Counted from the first letter of the stretch, positions 25,519-35,451 are shown. The stretch: 64,000 nucleotides of DNA from Calditrichales bacterium MX18-03 (GCA_021083345.1 JAJGRE010000005.1:124001-188000), one strand, 5' to 3'. Numbers and translations are program-made. Notes: a model not told the origin generated them from the sequence alone.

Positions 25519-26448
25519 ATGCCCAGTATGCGAGGTCGATTGATCAAGTTTTTATTGCAGCATCGTCATTTATTTCAGCTTCAATTCAAGAAGGAAATCA
25601 TCGATTGGAGTCGATATGAAGCAATCGTTAATTTCCGAAAGCAGGTTGAAGATGGGGCTGAAAGGTTCGGGAAGCTGCCGGAGGATATCCAGATTACGCC
25701 TGTAGATATAGACGGTCTCAAGGCCGAATGGATTGCGCCGGCCCATTGCGAAAGGGAAAAGACAATCCTGTATTTTCATGGCGGTGGTTACATATCCGGT
25801 ACATGCAATTCCCACCGCGCCATAACCGCAAAGTTTGTTAAAAACAGCGGGATACGGGCGCTGCTCTTTGAGTACCGGTTGGCTCCGGAAAATCCCCATC
25901 CGGCTGCCTTGGAAGATGCTCTAGCAGCGTATCACTGGCTGCTTGACCAGGGAATAAAGCCCTCAAACATCGTATTTGTGGGAGACTCTGCCGGCGGCGG
26001 TTTATGCCTGGCTACCTTGCTTGCCATCAGAGATCAAGGCACGCCCCTTCCGGCTGCAGCGGCAGCGTACTCTCCCGTAACGGATTTCAAGTGCAACGGG
26101 GAGACCTACCGGACGAAAGTCAAGGTGTGCCTGTCGCCGGAGGGGATGGGGCAAGCGCTTGCAAAGCATTACGCAGGTGAAATGGATCCGGGTTTGCCGT
26201 ATATATCACCTCTATATGGAGAGCTTCACCAGCTTCCACCCTTGCTTATCTTTGCAGGAGAAGATGAAACCCTTTGCTCTGAAGGCGTCCAGTTTGCGGA
26301 GAAGGCGAAAAAAGCAGGAGTAGATGTCACCTTAAGGGTGGGAGAGGGAATGTTCCACTGCTATCCGGCGATGGCACCCCTTTTTCCGGAGGCGACACAA
26401 GCAATGGAAGAGATTTGTACATTCATAAATCAGCATGTGGCGGCTTAG
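25519..26448 (+). CDS. Alpha/beta hydrolase, hormone-sensitive-lipase type esterase
   Basis: 309 residues with no signal peptide. The HSL oxyanion motif H-G-G-G-Y lies near residue 90, the nucleophile serine in G-D-S-A-G-G-G near 155, the acid in A-G-E-D-E-T near 250 and the histidine in M-F-H-C-Y near 280. It should hydrolyse short acyl esters in the cytoplasm. It shares an operon with a TetR regulator, and AAAGGAG lies before the ATG. Substrate is unknown. Confidence 0.88.
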   Translation: MPSMRGRLIKFLLQHRHLFQLQFKKEIIDWSRYEAIVNFRKQVEDGAERFGKLPEDIQITPVDIDGLKAEWIAPAHCEREKTILYFHGGGYISGTCNSHRAITAKFVKNSGIRALLFEYRLAPENPHPAALEDALAAYHWLLDQGIKPSNIVFVGDSAGGGLCLATLLAIRDQGTPLPAAAAAYSPVTDFKCNGETYRTKVKVCLSPEGMGQALAKHYAGEMDPGLPYISPLYGELHQLPPLLIFAGEDETLCSEGVQFAEKAKKAGVDVTLRVGEGMFHCYPAMAPLFPEATQAMEEICTFINQHVAA

Positions 26449-26693
26449 TCCCTGCTACTTTTATCGGATCTGAGCCGCGGTAGTGTATTCATGTCCTTTT
26501 GGCTATACAAGACTATGAGATTCGAACACGAGTCTGGCAACATATATTTCGTGCCAAACTAATCGGACAATGGAAACAAATGCAGGAATTCCAATTCAAT
26601 TGGAGAACTATTAGAAGTACATTCCGAAAAGAATCCGGGGGATGACCTGCATGAGGAAATCGAAATCACGTAAAGCAAATGTCAAAAATAGTA
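26449..26693. other. Intergenic region without recognised features
   Basis: About 245 bp between the esterase gene and the MerR-type promoter. No terminator hairpin with a T-run, no ribosome site followed by a plausible gene, and no RNA fold that I recognise. A 30-codon open stretch ending near 26673 has no start codon or ribosome site. Confidence 0.4.
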
Positions 26694-26724
26694 TTGACTC
26701 TGCCCAAGGGGCAGGGTTTACTAT
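26694..26724 (+). promoter_or_regulatory. MerR-type promoter with 19-bp spacer and internal palindrome
   Basis: TTGACT (26694-26699) and TACTAT (26719-26724) are 19 bp apart, the over-long spacing typical of promoters untwisted by MerR activators. The spacer contains the palindrome CTGCCC-AAG-GGGCAG (26700-26714). The gene directly downstream encodes a MerR-type DNA-binding domain, so autoactivation is very likely. The mRNA would start almost at the ribosome site. Confidence 0.78.
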
Positions 26725-26746
26725 TTAATTGGGGGTGTTCAGTTAT

Positions 26747-27799
26747 ATGAATACAAAGGAAGTATGTAAAAAGCTCTGCATGACGGAAAAAGCACTGAGG
26801 GTTTATGAAGCCTGCAGTATTATTACACCGGAAAGGGAAGCTAACGGCTACAGGAATTATAGCGAAGAGGACTTGCTGAAACTGAGAGAGATATTGTTAC
26901 TCAAGGAGATCGGGTTTTCCTTAAAAGAAATAAAGCTGCTGACAGACAGGAACATATACGCCAACAATCGGTTTACGCGCAGCCTGTACCTTCAATATAA
27001 AGCAATAGATTGCAAGATAGCAGAGCTGGACAATATCAGGAGCACCTTGAAGGAAAGTGTTGATAGAATGCTGGAGTCTGATAAGGAGCTTAATCAGACG
27101 CGTTTTCTGGATAATATTTCTGAAACACTGAAAGCGAATAAGGCAGTCAGAAGGCAGTGGATAGACAAATGGGGCTTTGACAACAAGGCGATGAAATACG
27201 ATAAAATGGTAAATGACAGGGCCAATGACGAACTGGGTTTGTTTGAAAAATATGATGAGATTTTGGAAGAAATCAGATGCATGATAATAGAGCATAAGGC
27301 TCAGGAAGTCCTTGACATAGGGTGTGGCACGGGAAACTTGTGCGGCAGCCTGGGTAGTAAGATAAAAGTGGTAGGCATGGATCAGAGCTTGGAAATGCTG
27401 TTGCAGGCAAAGAGAAAGTATGAAAACATGAAGCTGAAGCTAGGGAATTTTTTAGATAAACCATTCGATACGAACCGCTTCGATGTCGTAGTTTCAACCT
27501 TTGCCTTTCATACCTTAAACAATGAAGAAAAGAAAATCGCTTTGTATCACATGCTTGAGTTCATAAATGAAAAGGGGAAAATCATCATTGGTGATTTTAT
27601 GTTCACCAATGACAGTGAGAGAGAGAGCTGTAGGGAAAAGCTGTGTGCTCAGCATCAATTTGATTTGTGGGAAGTAATAGAGAAAAGGCATTATACAAAC
27701 CTGGAAAACTTTTCAGAATATGTGAAAAGCCTTGGCTTGCGTGTCACATGCAGACATATTGTTAATTTCACATGGCTGATGGTAATTGAAAAATATTGA
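26747..27799 (+). CDS. MerR-type regulator fused to a SAM-dependent methyltransferase
   Basis: About 350 residues from the ATG at 26747, preceded by GGGGGT. Residues 1-70 are a MerR winged helix (T-E-K-A-L-R-V-Y, G-Y-R-N-Y-S, I-G-F-S-L-K-E-I) followed by the usual dimerisation coiled coil to about 120. Where MerR proteins carry an effector domain, this one has a class I methyltransferase domain (about 130-350) with the SAM motif V-L-D-I-G-C-G-T-G and a later D-V-V-V-S-T-F-A. It could be a SAM-sensing regulator, or an enzyme that controls its own expression in response to its substrate. It heads an operon with a GNAT gene 14 bp downstream and sits behind a classic MerR promoter. Confidence 0.85.
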   Translation: MNTKEVCKKLCMTEKALRVYEACSIITPEREANGYRNYSEEDLLKLREILLLKEIGFSLKEIKLLTDRNIYANNRFTRSLYLQYKAIDCKIAELDNIRSTLKESVDRMLESDKELNQTRFLDNISETLKANKAVRRQWIDKWGFDNKAMKYDKMVNDRANDELGLFEKYDEILEEIRCMIIEHKAQEVLDIGCGTGNLCGSLGSKIKVVGMDQSLEMLLQAKRKYENMKLKLGNFLDKPFDTNRFDVVVSTFAFHTLNNEEKKIALYHMLEFINEKGKIIIGDFMFTNDSERESCREKLCAQHQFDLWEVIEKRHYTNLENFSEYVKSLGLRVTCRHIVNFTWLMVIEKY

Positions 27800-27813
27800 T
27801 GAGGAGGTATTAA

Positions 27814-28353
27814 ATGAGTAAGGATTTGTTTCATGGGCTGGAAGGCGAAAACATATATTTCAAAGCATTGAATGCCAATGATGCGCAAGAAATACACAGC
27901 TATGCTTCGGATGAGAATGTTAAGCGCTTTATAGGCTGGCCTTTGATGAAGACTTTGGATGAAACCCGGGATTATATTGAAGAGATGGTGAGGCGTGAAT
28001 CAGCGGGCACACATTTATATGCATCCATTGTACTTAAATCAACACAAGAGATTATTGGAACAGCAATGATTTTCAGTTTCGACCACGAGGCGAAGCATGC
28101 GGAGATCGGCTATGTCTTTCACAGCAGACATTGGGGCAAAGGCTATGGCACAGAAGCGACTGCCTTAATGAATGATTTTGCATTCGGTTCACTTAACCTC
28201 CGCAAGCTCCATGCACGCGTGATTGATGCCAATATTGGCTCGGTGCGGGTGGTGGAAAAGAACGGTTTTGAGCTGGAGGGGCGGTTAAAAGACTATTATT
28301 TCATTGGTCAGTCCTATTATGACCTGATGTTGTTTGGCAAGTTCCGGTCCTAG
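27814..28353 (+). CDS. GNAT acetyltransferase (RimJ/RimL type)
   Basis: 179 residues. The acetyl-CoA pyrophosphate loop is H-W-G-K-G-Y-G-T-E near residue 110, preceded by A-E-I-G-Y-V-F and followed by N-I-G-S-V-R-V-V-E-K-N-G-F, the usual RimJ/RimL pattern. It transfers an acetyl group to an amine, either a protein N-terminus or a small molecule such as an antibiotic. It lies 14 bp after the MerR-methyltransferase gene behind GGAGG and ends at a strong terminator, so the two form one operon and may modify the same compound. Confidence 0.87.
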   Translation: MSKDLFHGLEGENIYFKALNANDAQEIHSYASDENVKRFIGWPLMKTLDETRDYIEEMVRRESAGTHLYASIVLKSTQEIIGTAMIFSFDHEAKHAEIGYVFHSRHWGKGYGTEATALMNDFAFGSLNLRKLHARVIDANIGSVRVVEKNGFELEGRLKDYYFIGQSYYDLMLFGKFRS

Positions 28354-28383
28354 TGTTAAGCTCCGGTCTACTAGCCAGTTTAC

Positions 28384-28413
28384 AAAAGCAAAGGAACCGA
28401 CGCCTTTGCTTTT
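28384..28413 (+). terminator. Terminator after the GNAT gene
   Basis: AAAAGCAAAGG (28384-28394) and CCTTTGCTTTT (28403-28413) are exact arms around an 8-nt loop; the right arm supplies the T-run. Confidence 0.85.
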
Positions 28414-28451
28414 AAACATTTAAAAAATGTTAAAATATTATCTTAACGCAA

Positions 28452-28480
28452 TTGCATTTAATTTTCATTAGTGGTAATAT
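28452..28480 (+). promoter_or_regulatory. uxaC: Sigma-A promoter of the uxaC-uxaA pectin operon
   Basis: TTGCAT (28452-28457) and TAATAT (28475-28480) are 17 bp apart with an extended TGG before the -10. The start site would lie about 7 bp downstream, just before the LacI-type operator. Confidence 0.72.
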
Positions 28481-28493
28481 GAAAATAACAGGA

Positions 28494-28511
28494 ATTGTTA
28501 ACGTTAACAAT
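28494..28511. promoter_or_regulatory. LacI-family operator over the uxaC start site
   Basis: ATTGTTAACGTTAACAAT is a perfect 18-bp palindrome with the central C-G step typical of LacI/GalR operators. It lies 13 bp after the -10 of the uxaC promoter, a blocking position. The operon encodes a LacI-family protein as its second gene. Confidence 0.83.
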
Positions 28512-28545
28512 ATTATAGGACGATATGGAAGAGGTGGCTGTATTC

Positions 28546-29946
28546 ATGACAAAATTTATGGATGAAAACTTTCTGCTTAAGAATCCTGCAGCCGTTAAGC
28601 TTTATCATGATTACGCGGCTTCAATGCCGATCATAGACTATCATTGCCATATCAGTCCCAAGGAAATATATGAAAATAAGCGTTTCAGCAATTTGACCGA
28701 AGTCTGGCTGGGCGGCGATCACTATAAATGGCGGTTGATGAGGATCAACGGTGTGGATGAGCACTATATCACCGGAGATGCCGATGATTACAGCAAATTT
28801 CTGGCCTGGGCGGAAACAGTGCCGGCTACGATAGGAAACCCGGTTTATCACTGGACGCATCTGGAACTTCAAAGGTACTTCGGAATCCATGAGGTTTTAA
28901 GTGAAAAAACGGCAGCAGCCATTTGGGAAAAAGCCAATGACATACTGCACAGCAATGAATTAAGCGTAAGGAACCTGATAAAGAAGTCCAACGTAAAGGT
29001 CATATGTACAACGGATGATCCTATTGATTCGCTGGAATACCATATAAAGCTCAAGGCTGAAACGGATCTTGATGTAAAGGTATTGCCTGCAATGCGGCCC
29101 GATAAGGCGCTTCAAATCAACAATGAAGGTTTTGCAGCATGGGTTGGGAAATTGGAGCAGGCGGCAGGCCGGACTATCGGCGATTATAACGACTTCTTAT
29201 CAGCTCTTGAGGAAAGGATCCTGTTCTTCCATTCCATAGGCTGCAGAGTATCGGACCACGCAATTGACTGTATGTATTACGAGGAAGCGGACCTGGATCA
29301 GGTCAGCAATATATTTGAAGCTGCAAAACACGGCTTTAAAATAAGTGAGATCGAGGAGCTCCGGTATAAGACATATACCCTGAAGTACCTTGCAGGAAAA
29401 TATGCCGGGTTGGATTGGGCAATGCAGCTTCACATCAATGCTTTGAGAAATACCAATTCCAAGATGTTCAGAGCGTTAGGCCCCGATACCGGATATGATG
29501 CCGTCAATGACAGCAGTATGGCAGTACCGTTGTCACAATTCCTGGATTCTCTTGAAAGGGAGGGCAGCCTCCCCAAAACGATTCTGTATACCTTAAATAA
29601 AAAAGATAATGATGTCATTGCTTCGCTGCTGGCGAATTTCTGCGGAAGAGGAATCGCAGGGCAGCTGCAGTTCGGATCCGCTTGGTGGTTCAATGACAGC
29701 AAAGCGGGCATACTGGAGCAAATGAAATCATTGGCAAGTACAGGGCTGCTGAGCCGATTTGTGGGCATGCTGACGGACTCAAGGAGCTTTTTATCCTACA
29801 CAAGGCATGAGTACTTCAGAAGAATACTGTGCAACATGCTTGGAGAGTGGGCAGAAAACGGTGAAGCACCCTATGATATGGCGCTATTAGGCAAAATGGT
29901 GCAGGATATTTCATTTAACAATGCCAGCAACTACTTCAAGCTATAG
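28546..29946 (+). CDS. uxaC: Glucuronate/galacturonate isomerase
   Basis: 466 residues from the ATG at 28546, which has AGAGGTGG 8 bp upstream. Characteristic blocks include M-P-I-I-D-Y-H-C-H-I (metal-binding His pair), T-T-D-D-P-I-D near residue 165, and S-A-W-W-F-N-D near 380. UxaC converts D-galacturonate to D-tagaturonate, or D-glucuronate to D-fructuronate, in the cytoplasm. It is the first gene of a long galacturonate operon and its start site is covered by a LacI-type operator. Because uxaB and uxaA are in the same operon and no fructuronate-specific genes are seen, galacturonate is the likely main substrate. Confidence 0.95.
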   Translation: MTKFMDENFLLKNPAAVKLYHDYAASMPIIDYHCHISPKEIYENKRFSNLTEVWLGGDHYKWRLMRINGVDEHYITGDADDYSKFLAWAETVPATIGNPVYHWTHLELQRYFGIHEVLSEKTAAAIWEKANDILHSNELSVRNLIKKSNVKVICTTDDPIDSLEYHIKLKAETDLDVKVLPAMRPDKALQINNEGFAAWVGKLEQAAGRTIGDYNDFLSALEERILFFHSIGCRVSDHAIDCMYYEEADLDQVSNIFEAAKHGFKISEIEELRYKTYTLKYLAGKYAGLDWAMQLHINALRNTNSKMFRALGPDTGYDAVNDSSMAVPLSQFLDSLEREGSLPKTILYTLNKKDNDVIASLLANFCGRGIAGQLQFGSAWWFNDSKAGILEQMKSLASTGLLSRFVGMLTDSRSFLSYTRHEYFRRILCNMLGEWAENGEAPYDMALLGKMVQDISFNNASNYFKL

Positions 29947-29985
29947 GCGGTTCTCAGACACAATTCGGAAGGTAGAGGGGGATAA

Positions 29986-30993
<1,008 letters not shown>

Positions 30994-31007
30994 TCATTTT
31001 TCATAAA

Positions 31008-31024
31008 ATTGTTAACGTGTGCAT
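31008..31024. promoter_or_regulatory. Half-conserved LacI-type operator before the GH105 gene
   Basis: The first 11 bases, ATTGTTAACGT, are identical to the uxaC operator; the second half (GTGCAT) has diverged. It may be a weaker site controlling an internal promoter or supporting looping with the site at 28494. Confidence 0.5.
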
Positions 31025-31062
31025 GAAATCAATTTTAAGATTATTTTCAGGGGGTGGGCATA

Positions 31063-32178
31063 ATGCTTGACGCGTTCATCCAAGCGTATCTGCACGAATA
31101 TCAAAGCCATAAGGGCAGCTGGTGTTATGAAGATGGCTGTGTCCTAAAAGGGGCCTGGGATTTGTATGGCAGTACAGGTGCCAAGAACTGCAGAGACTTT
31201 GTGCTGAGCTATATGGATGCCTTTATTGATCAGGATGGGAATATCAAAGGATATGAGCCTCATCGACATCATCTAGATGATATAAGCTCAGGAAAAGTCC
31301 TGTTTGATTTGTTTGGAATATTGCCGGAAAAACGCCTGACCAATGCAATAAGTCGCTTTTATGAGCAGATAAAAACCCAGCCCAGGACAAAGAATGGAAG
31401 TTTCTGGCACAAGGACATCTATCCCAATCAGGTATGGCTGGACGGCTTGTACATGGTTATGCCCTTCTACATAAAATATGAAAAGAGATTCAACAAAGGC
31501 AGGCATATTCCGGACATCGTCAATCAGTTTGTCAATGTCCGTCAGTATATGCTGGACAGCAAAACAGGCCTTTACTACCATGGCTATGATGAGAGCAGAC
31601 GGGAAGCCTGGTCGGATAAGACCACCGGCTTATCCCCAAATTTCTGGGGACGCGCTGAAGGCTGGTTCGTAATGGCCTTAGCGGATGTGTTGCAGGAAAT
31701 GGATGATGTAGAACCAACGCATCGGAAAGAGCTTGAAAACATGCTCCGTGATGCCATAGATGCGCTGCTGCAGTATCAGGACCCGGAAACCGGCATGTGG
31801 TACCAGGTATTGGACAGAGGTCAGGCTGAAGGGAATTATCTTGAAACATCTGCAACGCTGATGATTGCATACAGCATCCTCAAGGGCTGCAGACTGGGTT
31901 TTCTGGATCAGGCATATAAGCAACATGCCGTTGATGCTTTTAACGGGACTGTTGAAAAGTATCTTATGATGACTGAAAAAAATAAAACAGTGCTTGCAGG
32001 TATATGCGGTGTAGCAGGCTTGGGAAATACACCCTACAGAGATGGAAGCTTTGAGTATTATATCTCTGAAAAAATAGTTTCCAACGACCCGAAAGGTGTA
32101 GGCGCATTGCTAATGGCCTATAGTGAGGTACGGTTTAATTTATCTATGGGAGGTGGTGCTTATGAGAGCGGGCAATAA
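31063..32178 (+). CDS. GH105 unsaturated rhamnogalacturonyl/galacturonyl hydrolase
   Basis: About 371 residues from the ATG at 31063, behind GGGGGTGG. The protein is an alpha/alpha barrel without a signal peptide. Conserved GH105/GH88 blocks are H-H-L-D-D-I-S near residue 70, Q-V-W-L-D-G-L-Y-M near 130 (catalytic aspartate), F-W-G-R-A-E-G-W-F near 200, and Y-L-E-T-S-A-T near 260. The enzyme removes the unsaturated uronic acid that pectate or rhamnogalacturonan lyases leave on oligosaccharides, giving 5-keto-4-deoxyuronate for KduI. It acts in the cytoplasm after ABC import. Confidence 0.9.
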   Translation: MLDAFIQAYLHEYQSHKGSWCYEDGCVLKGAWDLYGSTGAKNCRDFVLSYMDAFIDQDGNIKGYEPHRHHLDDISSGKVLFDLFGILPEKRLTNAISRFYEQIKTQPRTKNGSFWHKDIYPNQVWLDGLYMVMPFYIKYEKRFNKGRHIPDIVNQFVNVRQYMLDSKTGLYYHGYDESRREAWSDKTTGLSPNFWGRAEGWFVMALADVLQEMDDVEPTHRKELENMLRDAIDALLQYQDPETGMWYQVLDRGQAEGNYLETSATLMIAYSILKGCRLGFLDQAYKQHAVDAFNGTVEKYLMMTEKNKTVLAGICGVAGLGNTPYRDGSFEYYISEKIVSNDPKGVGALLMAYSEVRFNLSMGGGAYESGQ

Positions 32179-32245
32179 GATAAAATCAGGGTGTTTGTGA
32201 GGTCAACCATTAAGTTTTGATTTAACATTAAAGGGGGAAAAGTCA

Positions 32246-33532
32246 ATGAAAAAGTCTATCGCGTTAATGCTGGCCATTGTAATGCTGGTATCAATTTTTA
32301 CAGCATATATACCTGTCGCTGCCAGCACGCCGGTCACTCTAAGGTTCTCTTGGTGGGGAGATGATACAAGACATAAAGCGACCCTTGAGGCAATCAAGCT
32401 TTTTGAAGCCAAATATCCCAACATCAAGATCCAGCCTGAATATGCCGGCTGGACGGGGTATCAGGATAAACAGACGACACAGATAGCCGGCGGTACTGCT
32501 GCCGACGTGATGCAGATAAACTGGAACTGGCTGCCCGAGTACTCAAAGACTGGCACAGGCTTTTACGACCTGAAAAAAGTATCTAAGGAAGTCGGATTGC
32601 AAAACTTTACGCAAGCCATGCTCAATACGGGCACGGTAAAAGGAAAGCTGAATGCCATACCTGTTGCCCTGACAGGAAGGGTATTCTACTTCAACAAGAC
32701 GATATATGAAAAATTCGGCCTGTCCACTCCTAAAGTCTGGAGTGAAATATTGAATGCGCCTGCGAAGTTTGAAAACGGCTATTATCCCCTGGACTTAAGT
32801 GCTTATGATGCATGGTTATTGGCGATGACCTATGTGGTGCAACGTACCGGCAAACCGTTTATCAGCAATGAAGGACAATTGATATTTACTCAGAATGATA
32901 TAAAAGTAGGATTGCAGTTCTACAAGAGCCTTATCGATAAGAAGGTTGCCGAAACCATACAGGTGAGGACTGCCGAAGGCGGCAACAGCTTGACCCCTGT
33001 AGCCCAACTTCCCAGCTTCTTAGAAGGTAAATATGCAGGGATATTTGAATGGACCAGTGCAATTAATAAGTCTGCAAACCCGTTAGCAGAAAAGAATATG
33101 CAGATGGTATGCGGATATTTGCCCATGATAGCAGGCCACAAGGATTCAGGAGCAATTGTAAAACCATCCATGATGTTTGCGATCAATAAGAATTGCAAAA
33201 ATCCGAAGGAAGCAGCCATGTTCCTGAACTTCATACTGAATGATCCGGAAGGTGTCAAGGCAATGGGTGCCAACAGAGGCATACCGGTAAGCCAAGCCGG
33301 TTTGGCGGCTATGAAAGCAGCTGGCCAGGTTAAGGGGCTTGAATATGAAGGCATACAGTATTTGGTTAAAAATCCAGGCGTTCCATTAAGCCCATATACT
33401 GAGAATGCCAAGCTGCAGTCTGTGTACCAGCAGACCATTGAGCAGTTGTCCTATGGCAAGCTTGACGTCGATGGAGCAGCTAAGTATATGTATGATAATG
33501 TACAATTGGTTTTAAAGCAAATAGTGAAATAG
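32246..33532 (+). CDS. ABC transporter sugar-binding protein (family 1)
   Basis: 428 residues. An export signal (K-K-S-I-A-L-M-L-A-I-V-M-L) ends at a likely signal peptidase I site, V-A-A-S. There is no lipobox cysteine, which is unusual for a Gram-positive binding protein that must stay at the membrane. The mature part opens with L-R-F-S-W-W-G-D-D and has the two-lobed family 1 pattern, including F-E-A-K-Y-P-N-I and A-D-V-M-Q-I-N. The ligand is probably oligogalacturonide or rhamnogalacturonide, judged from the operon. A long hairpin separates it from the two permease genes. Confidence 0.88.
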   Translation: MKKSIALMLAIVMLVSIFTAYIPVAASTPVTLRFSWWGDDTRHKATLEAIKLFEAKYPNIKIQPEYAGWTGYQDKQTTQIAGGTAADVMQINWNWLPEYSKTGTGFYDLKKVSKEVGLQNFTQAMLNTGTVKGKLNAIPVALTGRVFYFNKTIYEKFGLSTPKVWSEILNAPAKFENGYYPLDLSAYDAWLLAMTYVVQRTGKPFISNEGQLIFTQNDIKVGLQFYKSLIDKKVAETIQVRTAEGGNSLTPVAQLPSFLEGKYAGIFEWTSAINKSANPLAEKNMQMVCGYLPMIAGHKDSGAIVKPSMMFAINKNCKNPKEAAMFLNFILNDPEGVKAMGANRGIPVSQAGLAAMKAAGQVKGLEYEGIQYLVKNPGVPLSPYTENAKLQSVYQQTIEQLSYGKLDVDGAAKYMYDNVQLVLKQIVK

Positions 33533-33553
33533 ATATTGTTTGGTCATTCATGA

Positions 33554-33597
33554 TTTTAAGAAATTGCATAATCCCAGGATTATGCAATTTCTTAAAA
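33554..33597 (+). other. Perfect hairpin between binding-protein and permease genes
   Basis: Two exact 21-bp arms (33554-33574, 33577-33597) around 2 bp, beginning TTTTAAGAAATTGCATAATC. The right arm ends in A, not T, so it is not a classic plus-strand terminator. Hairpins here in ABC operons commonly protect the binding-protein mRNA and lower permease output. Confidence 0.7.
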
Positions 33598-33636
33598 CAT
33601 ATATAACGGGATTCTTGTTCAGATAAGGAGGGCTCA

Positions 33637-34527
33637 ATGAGTAAGAAGTACATTGGTTTATGGTTTATAATCCCCTGGCTTATCGGGTTTCTGATGTTTA
33701 CGTTATATCCCTTTATCTCTTCGTTTGTATTAAGCTTTACAGAATACAATATAATAGATCCCCCGGCGTTTGCCGGTTTCAACAATTATATATACATGTT
33801 CACCCAGGATCCTGATTTTTGGAGCTCAATGCTTGCAACCTTCAAATATGTATTTTTTACCGTGCCTTTGAAGCTGGCATTTGCCTTGTTCATAGCCTTC
33901 ATTCTGAACTTTGAATTGAAAGGGATCAATCTATACAGAACAGCGTACTATATCCCTTCGATCCTGGGAGGCAACATTGCGATTTCGGTGCTGTGGCGGT
34001 TCTTGTTTTCAACCAACGGCTTGATAAACCAGACTGTGGGGGTATTCGGAGCAGAGCCGCTGCCGTGGTTTTCCTCAGCCTTCGGCGCAATGGTCACCAT
34101 AAGCCTACTGAGGATCTGGGAGTTTGGTTCCGCCATGCTGATTTTTCTTGCAGCCTTGAAAGAGATTCCCAGAGACTTATATGATGCAGCTGCTGTGGAT
34201 GGTGCAGGTAAGGTAAAAACATTTTTCAAAGTGACAATGCCGCTCCTGACGCCTATTATCTTCTTTAACCTAGTGATGCAGATGATTCACGCTTTCCAGG
34301 AGTTCAACGGGCCGTATATGATCACAAACGGCGGACCGATGAAAGAGACCTATCTGTTCTCAATGCTCATTTATGATAATTCATTCAAGTACTTCAATAT
34401 GGGCTATGCCAGTGCTATTTCGTGGGTTTTGTTTGTCATTATCATGGCTTTTACCCTGATGGTATTCAAGTCGTCCAGCTACTGGGTCTACTATTCTGAT
34501 GAGGCAGGTGAAAAAACGAATGGATAG
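33637..34527 (+). CDS. ABC sugar permease (MalF/UgpA type)
   Basis: 296 residues with six membrane helices. The EAA loop that contacts the ATPase is R-D-L-Y-D-A-A-A-V-D-G-A-G near residue 190. It pairs with the next permease, whose gene overlaps its end by 8 bp, and with the binding protein upstream, to import pectic oligosaccharides. No ATPase gene occurs in the operon, so a shared MsmK-type ATPase encoded elsewhere is expected. AAGGAGG lies before the ATG. Confidence 0.92.
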   Translation: MSKKYIGLWFIIPWLIGFLMFTLYPFISSFVLSFTEYNIIDPPAFAGFNNYIYMFTQDPDFWSSMLATFKYVFFTVPLKLAFALFIAFILNFELKGINLYRTAYYIPSILGGNIAISVLWRFLFSTNGLINQTVGVFGAEPLPWFSSAFGAMVTISLLRIWEFGSAMLIFLAALKEIPRDLYDAAAVDGAGKVKTFFKVTMPLLTPIIFFNLVMQMIHAFQEFNGPYMITNGGPMKETYLFSMLIYDNSFKYFNMGYASAISWVLFVIIMAFTLMVFKSSSYWVYYSDEAGEKTNG

Positions 34528-35434
34528 CGGAAGTAAGCTTGCAACTGAAAAAAGCTTCAATCTGATGACCAACAAAGAGTATAAAAAAAGGCACATCAGG
34601 AGAAGGCTCAATCTGATCATAAGATATATCATACTGACCTTTGTCGCGTTTATCATGCTGTATCCCATCCTTTGGCTGATTGGCGCGTCCTTTAAAAGCA
34701 ACAGTGAAATATTCAGCTCCATAGGCTTTATACCCAAGAGATTGGACTTCACACCTTATGTAAATGGATGGAAAACAGGCACCGAGTATACCTTCGCGAC
34801 CTACTTCCTCAATACCTTCAAGATTGTCATCCCTAAAGTTATCGTCACCGTTATTTCTGCCACTTTAACCGCATATGGCTTTGCAAGGTTTAAATTCCCA
34901 GGCAGGAAGATTCTTTTCGCGATACTGATATCAACCTTGTTCTTACCCCATGTGGTTACGAGGATTCCAATGTATTTATTCTGGAACAAAATTGGCATGC
35001 TGGATGGGTTCGTCCCTTTGGTAGCACCTTCGGGATTTGCCGTTGATACTTTTTTTGTATTCATGCTAATCCAGTTCATGCGGAGCATCCCTCGGGAGTT
35101 GGATGAAGCAGCAACCGTTGACGGCTGCGGACCCTTCAGAATCCTGATTGAAATTATCGTACCGATACTGAAGCCGGCTATCATATCGGTGGCATTATTC
35201 CAGTTTATGTGGACAATGAATGATTTTATGGGGCCGTTGATCTATATCTCAACTGTAAAAAAATATCCTGTAGCCATAGCGCTGAAAATGGCGATGGATA
35301 CAACCAGCGGTGCATTTGAATGGAACCAGATCATAGCGATGTCTATAATTGCTTTGATTCCTTCTATCGCCTTATTCCTTTCTGCACAGAAGTATTTTGT
35401 GGAGGGGATTTCCACCAGCGGGATAAAAGGATAA
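34520..35434 (+). CDS. ABC sugar permease (MalG/UgpE type)
   Basis: About 304 residues from the ATG at 34520, preceded by AGGCAGGTG; a GTG start at 34499 would be possible but overlaps more. Six membrane helices and the EAA loop R-E-L-D-E-A-A-T-V-D-G-C-G are visible. It overlaps the MalF-type gene by 8 bp, showing coupled translation of the two halves of the channel. The long basic N-terminus (to about residue 40) is typical of this subfamily. Confidence 0.92.
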   Translation: MDSGSKLATEKSFNLMTNKEYKKRHIRRRLNLIIRYIILTFVAFIMLYPILWLIGASFKSNSEIFSSIGFIPKRLDFTPYVNGWKTGTEYTFATYFLNTFKIVIPKVIVTVISATLTAYGFARFKFPGRKILFAILISTLFLPHVVTRIPMYLFWNKIGMLDGFVPLVAPSGFAVDTFFVFMLIQFMRSIPRELDEAATVDGCGPFRILIEIIVPILKPAIISVALFQFMWTMNDFMGPLIYISTVKKYPVAIALKMAMDTTSGAFEWNQIIAMSIIALIPSIALFLSAQKYFVEGISTSGIKG

Positions 35435-35451
35435 AGTACGATGGAGTGATA

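Noticed and set aside
26520-26570. A GTTCGAATC-like string (minus strand) suggesting a tRNA T-arm
   Set aside because: The flanking bases do not pair, and no acceptor, D or anticodon arm can be built.
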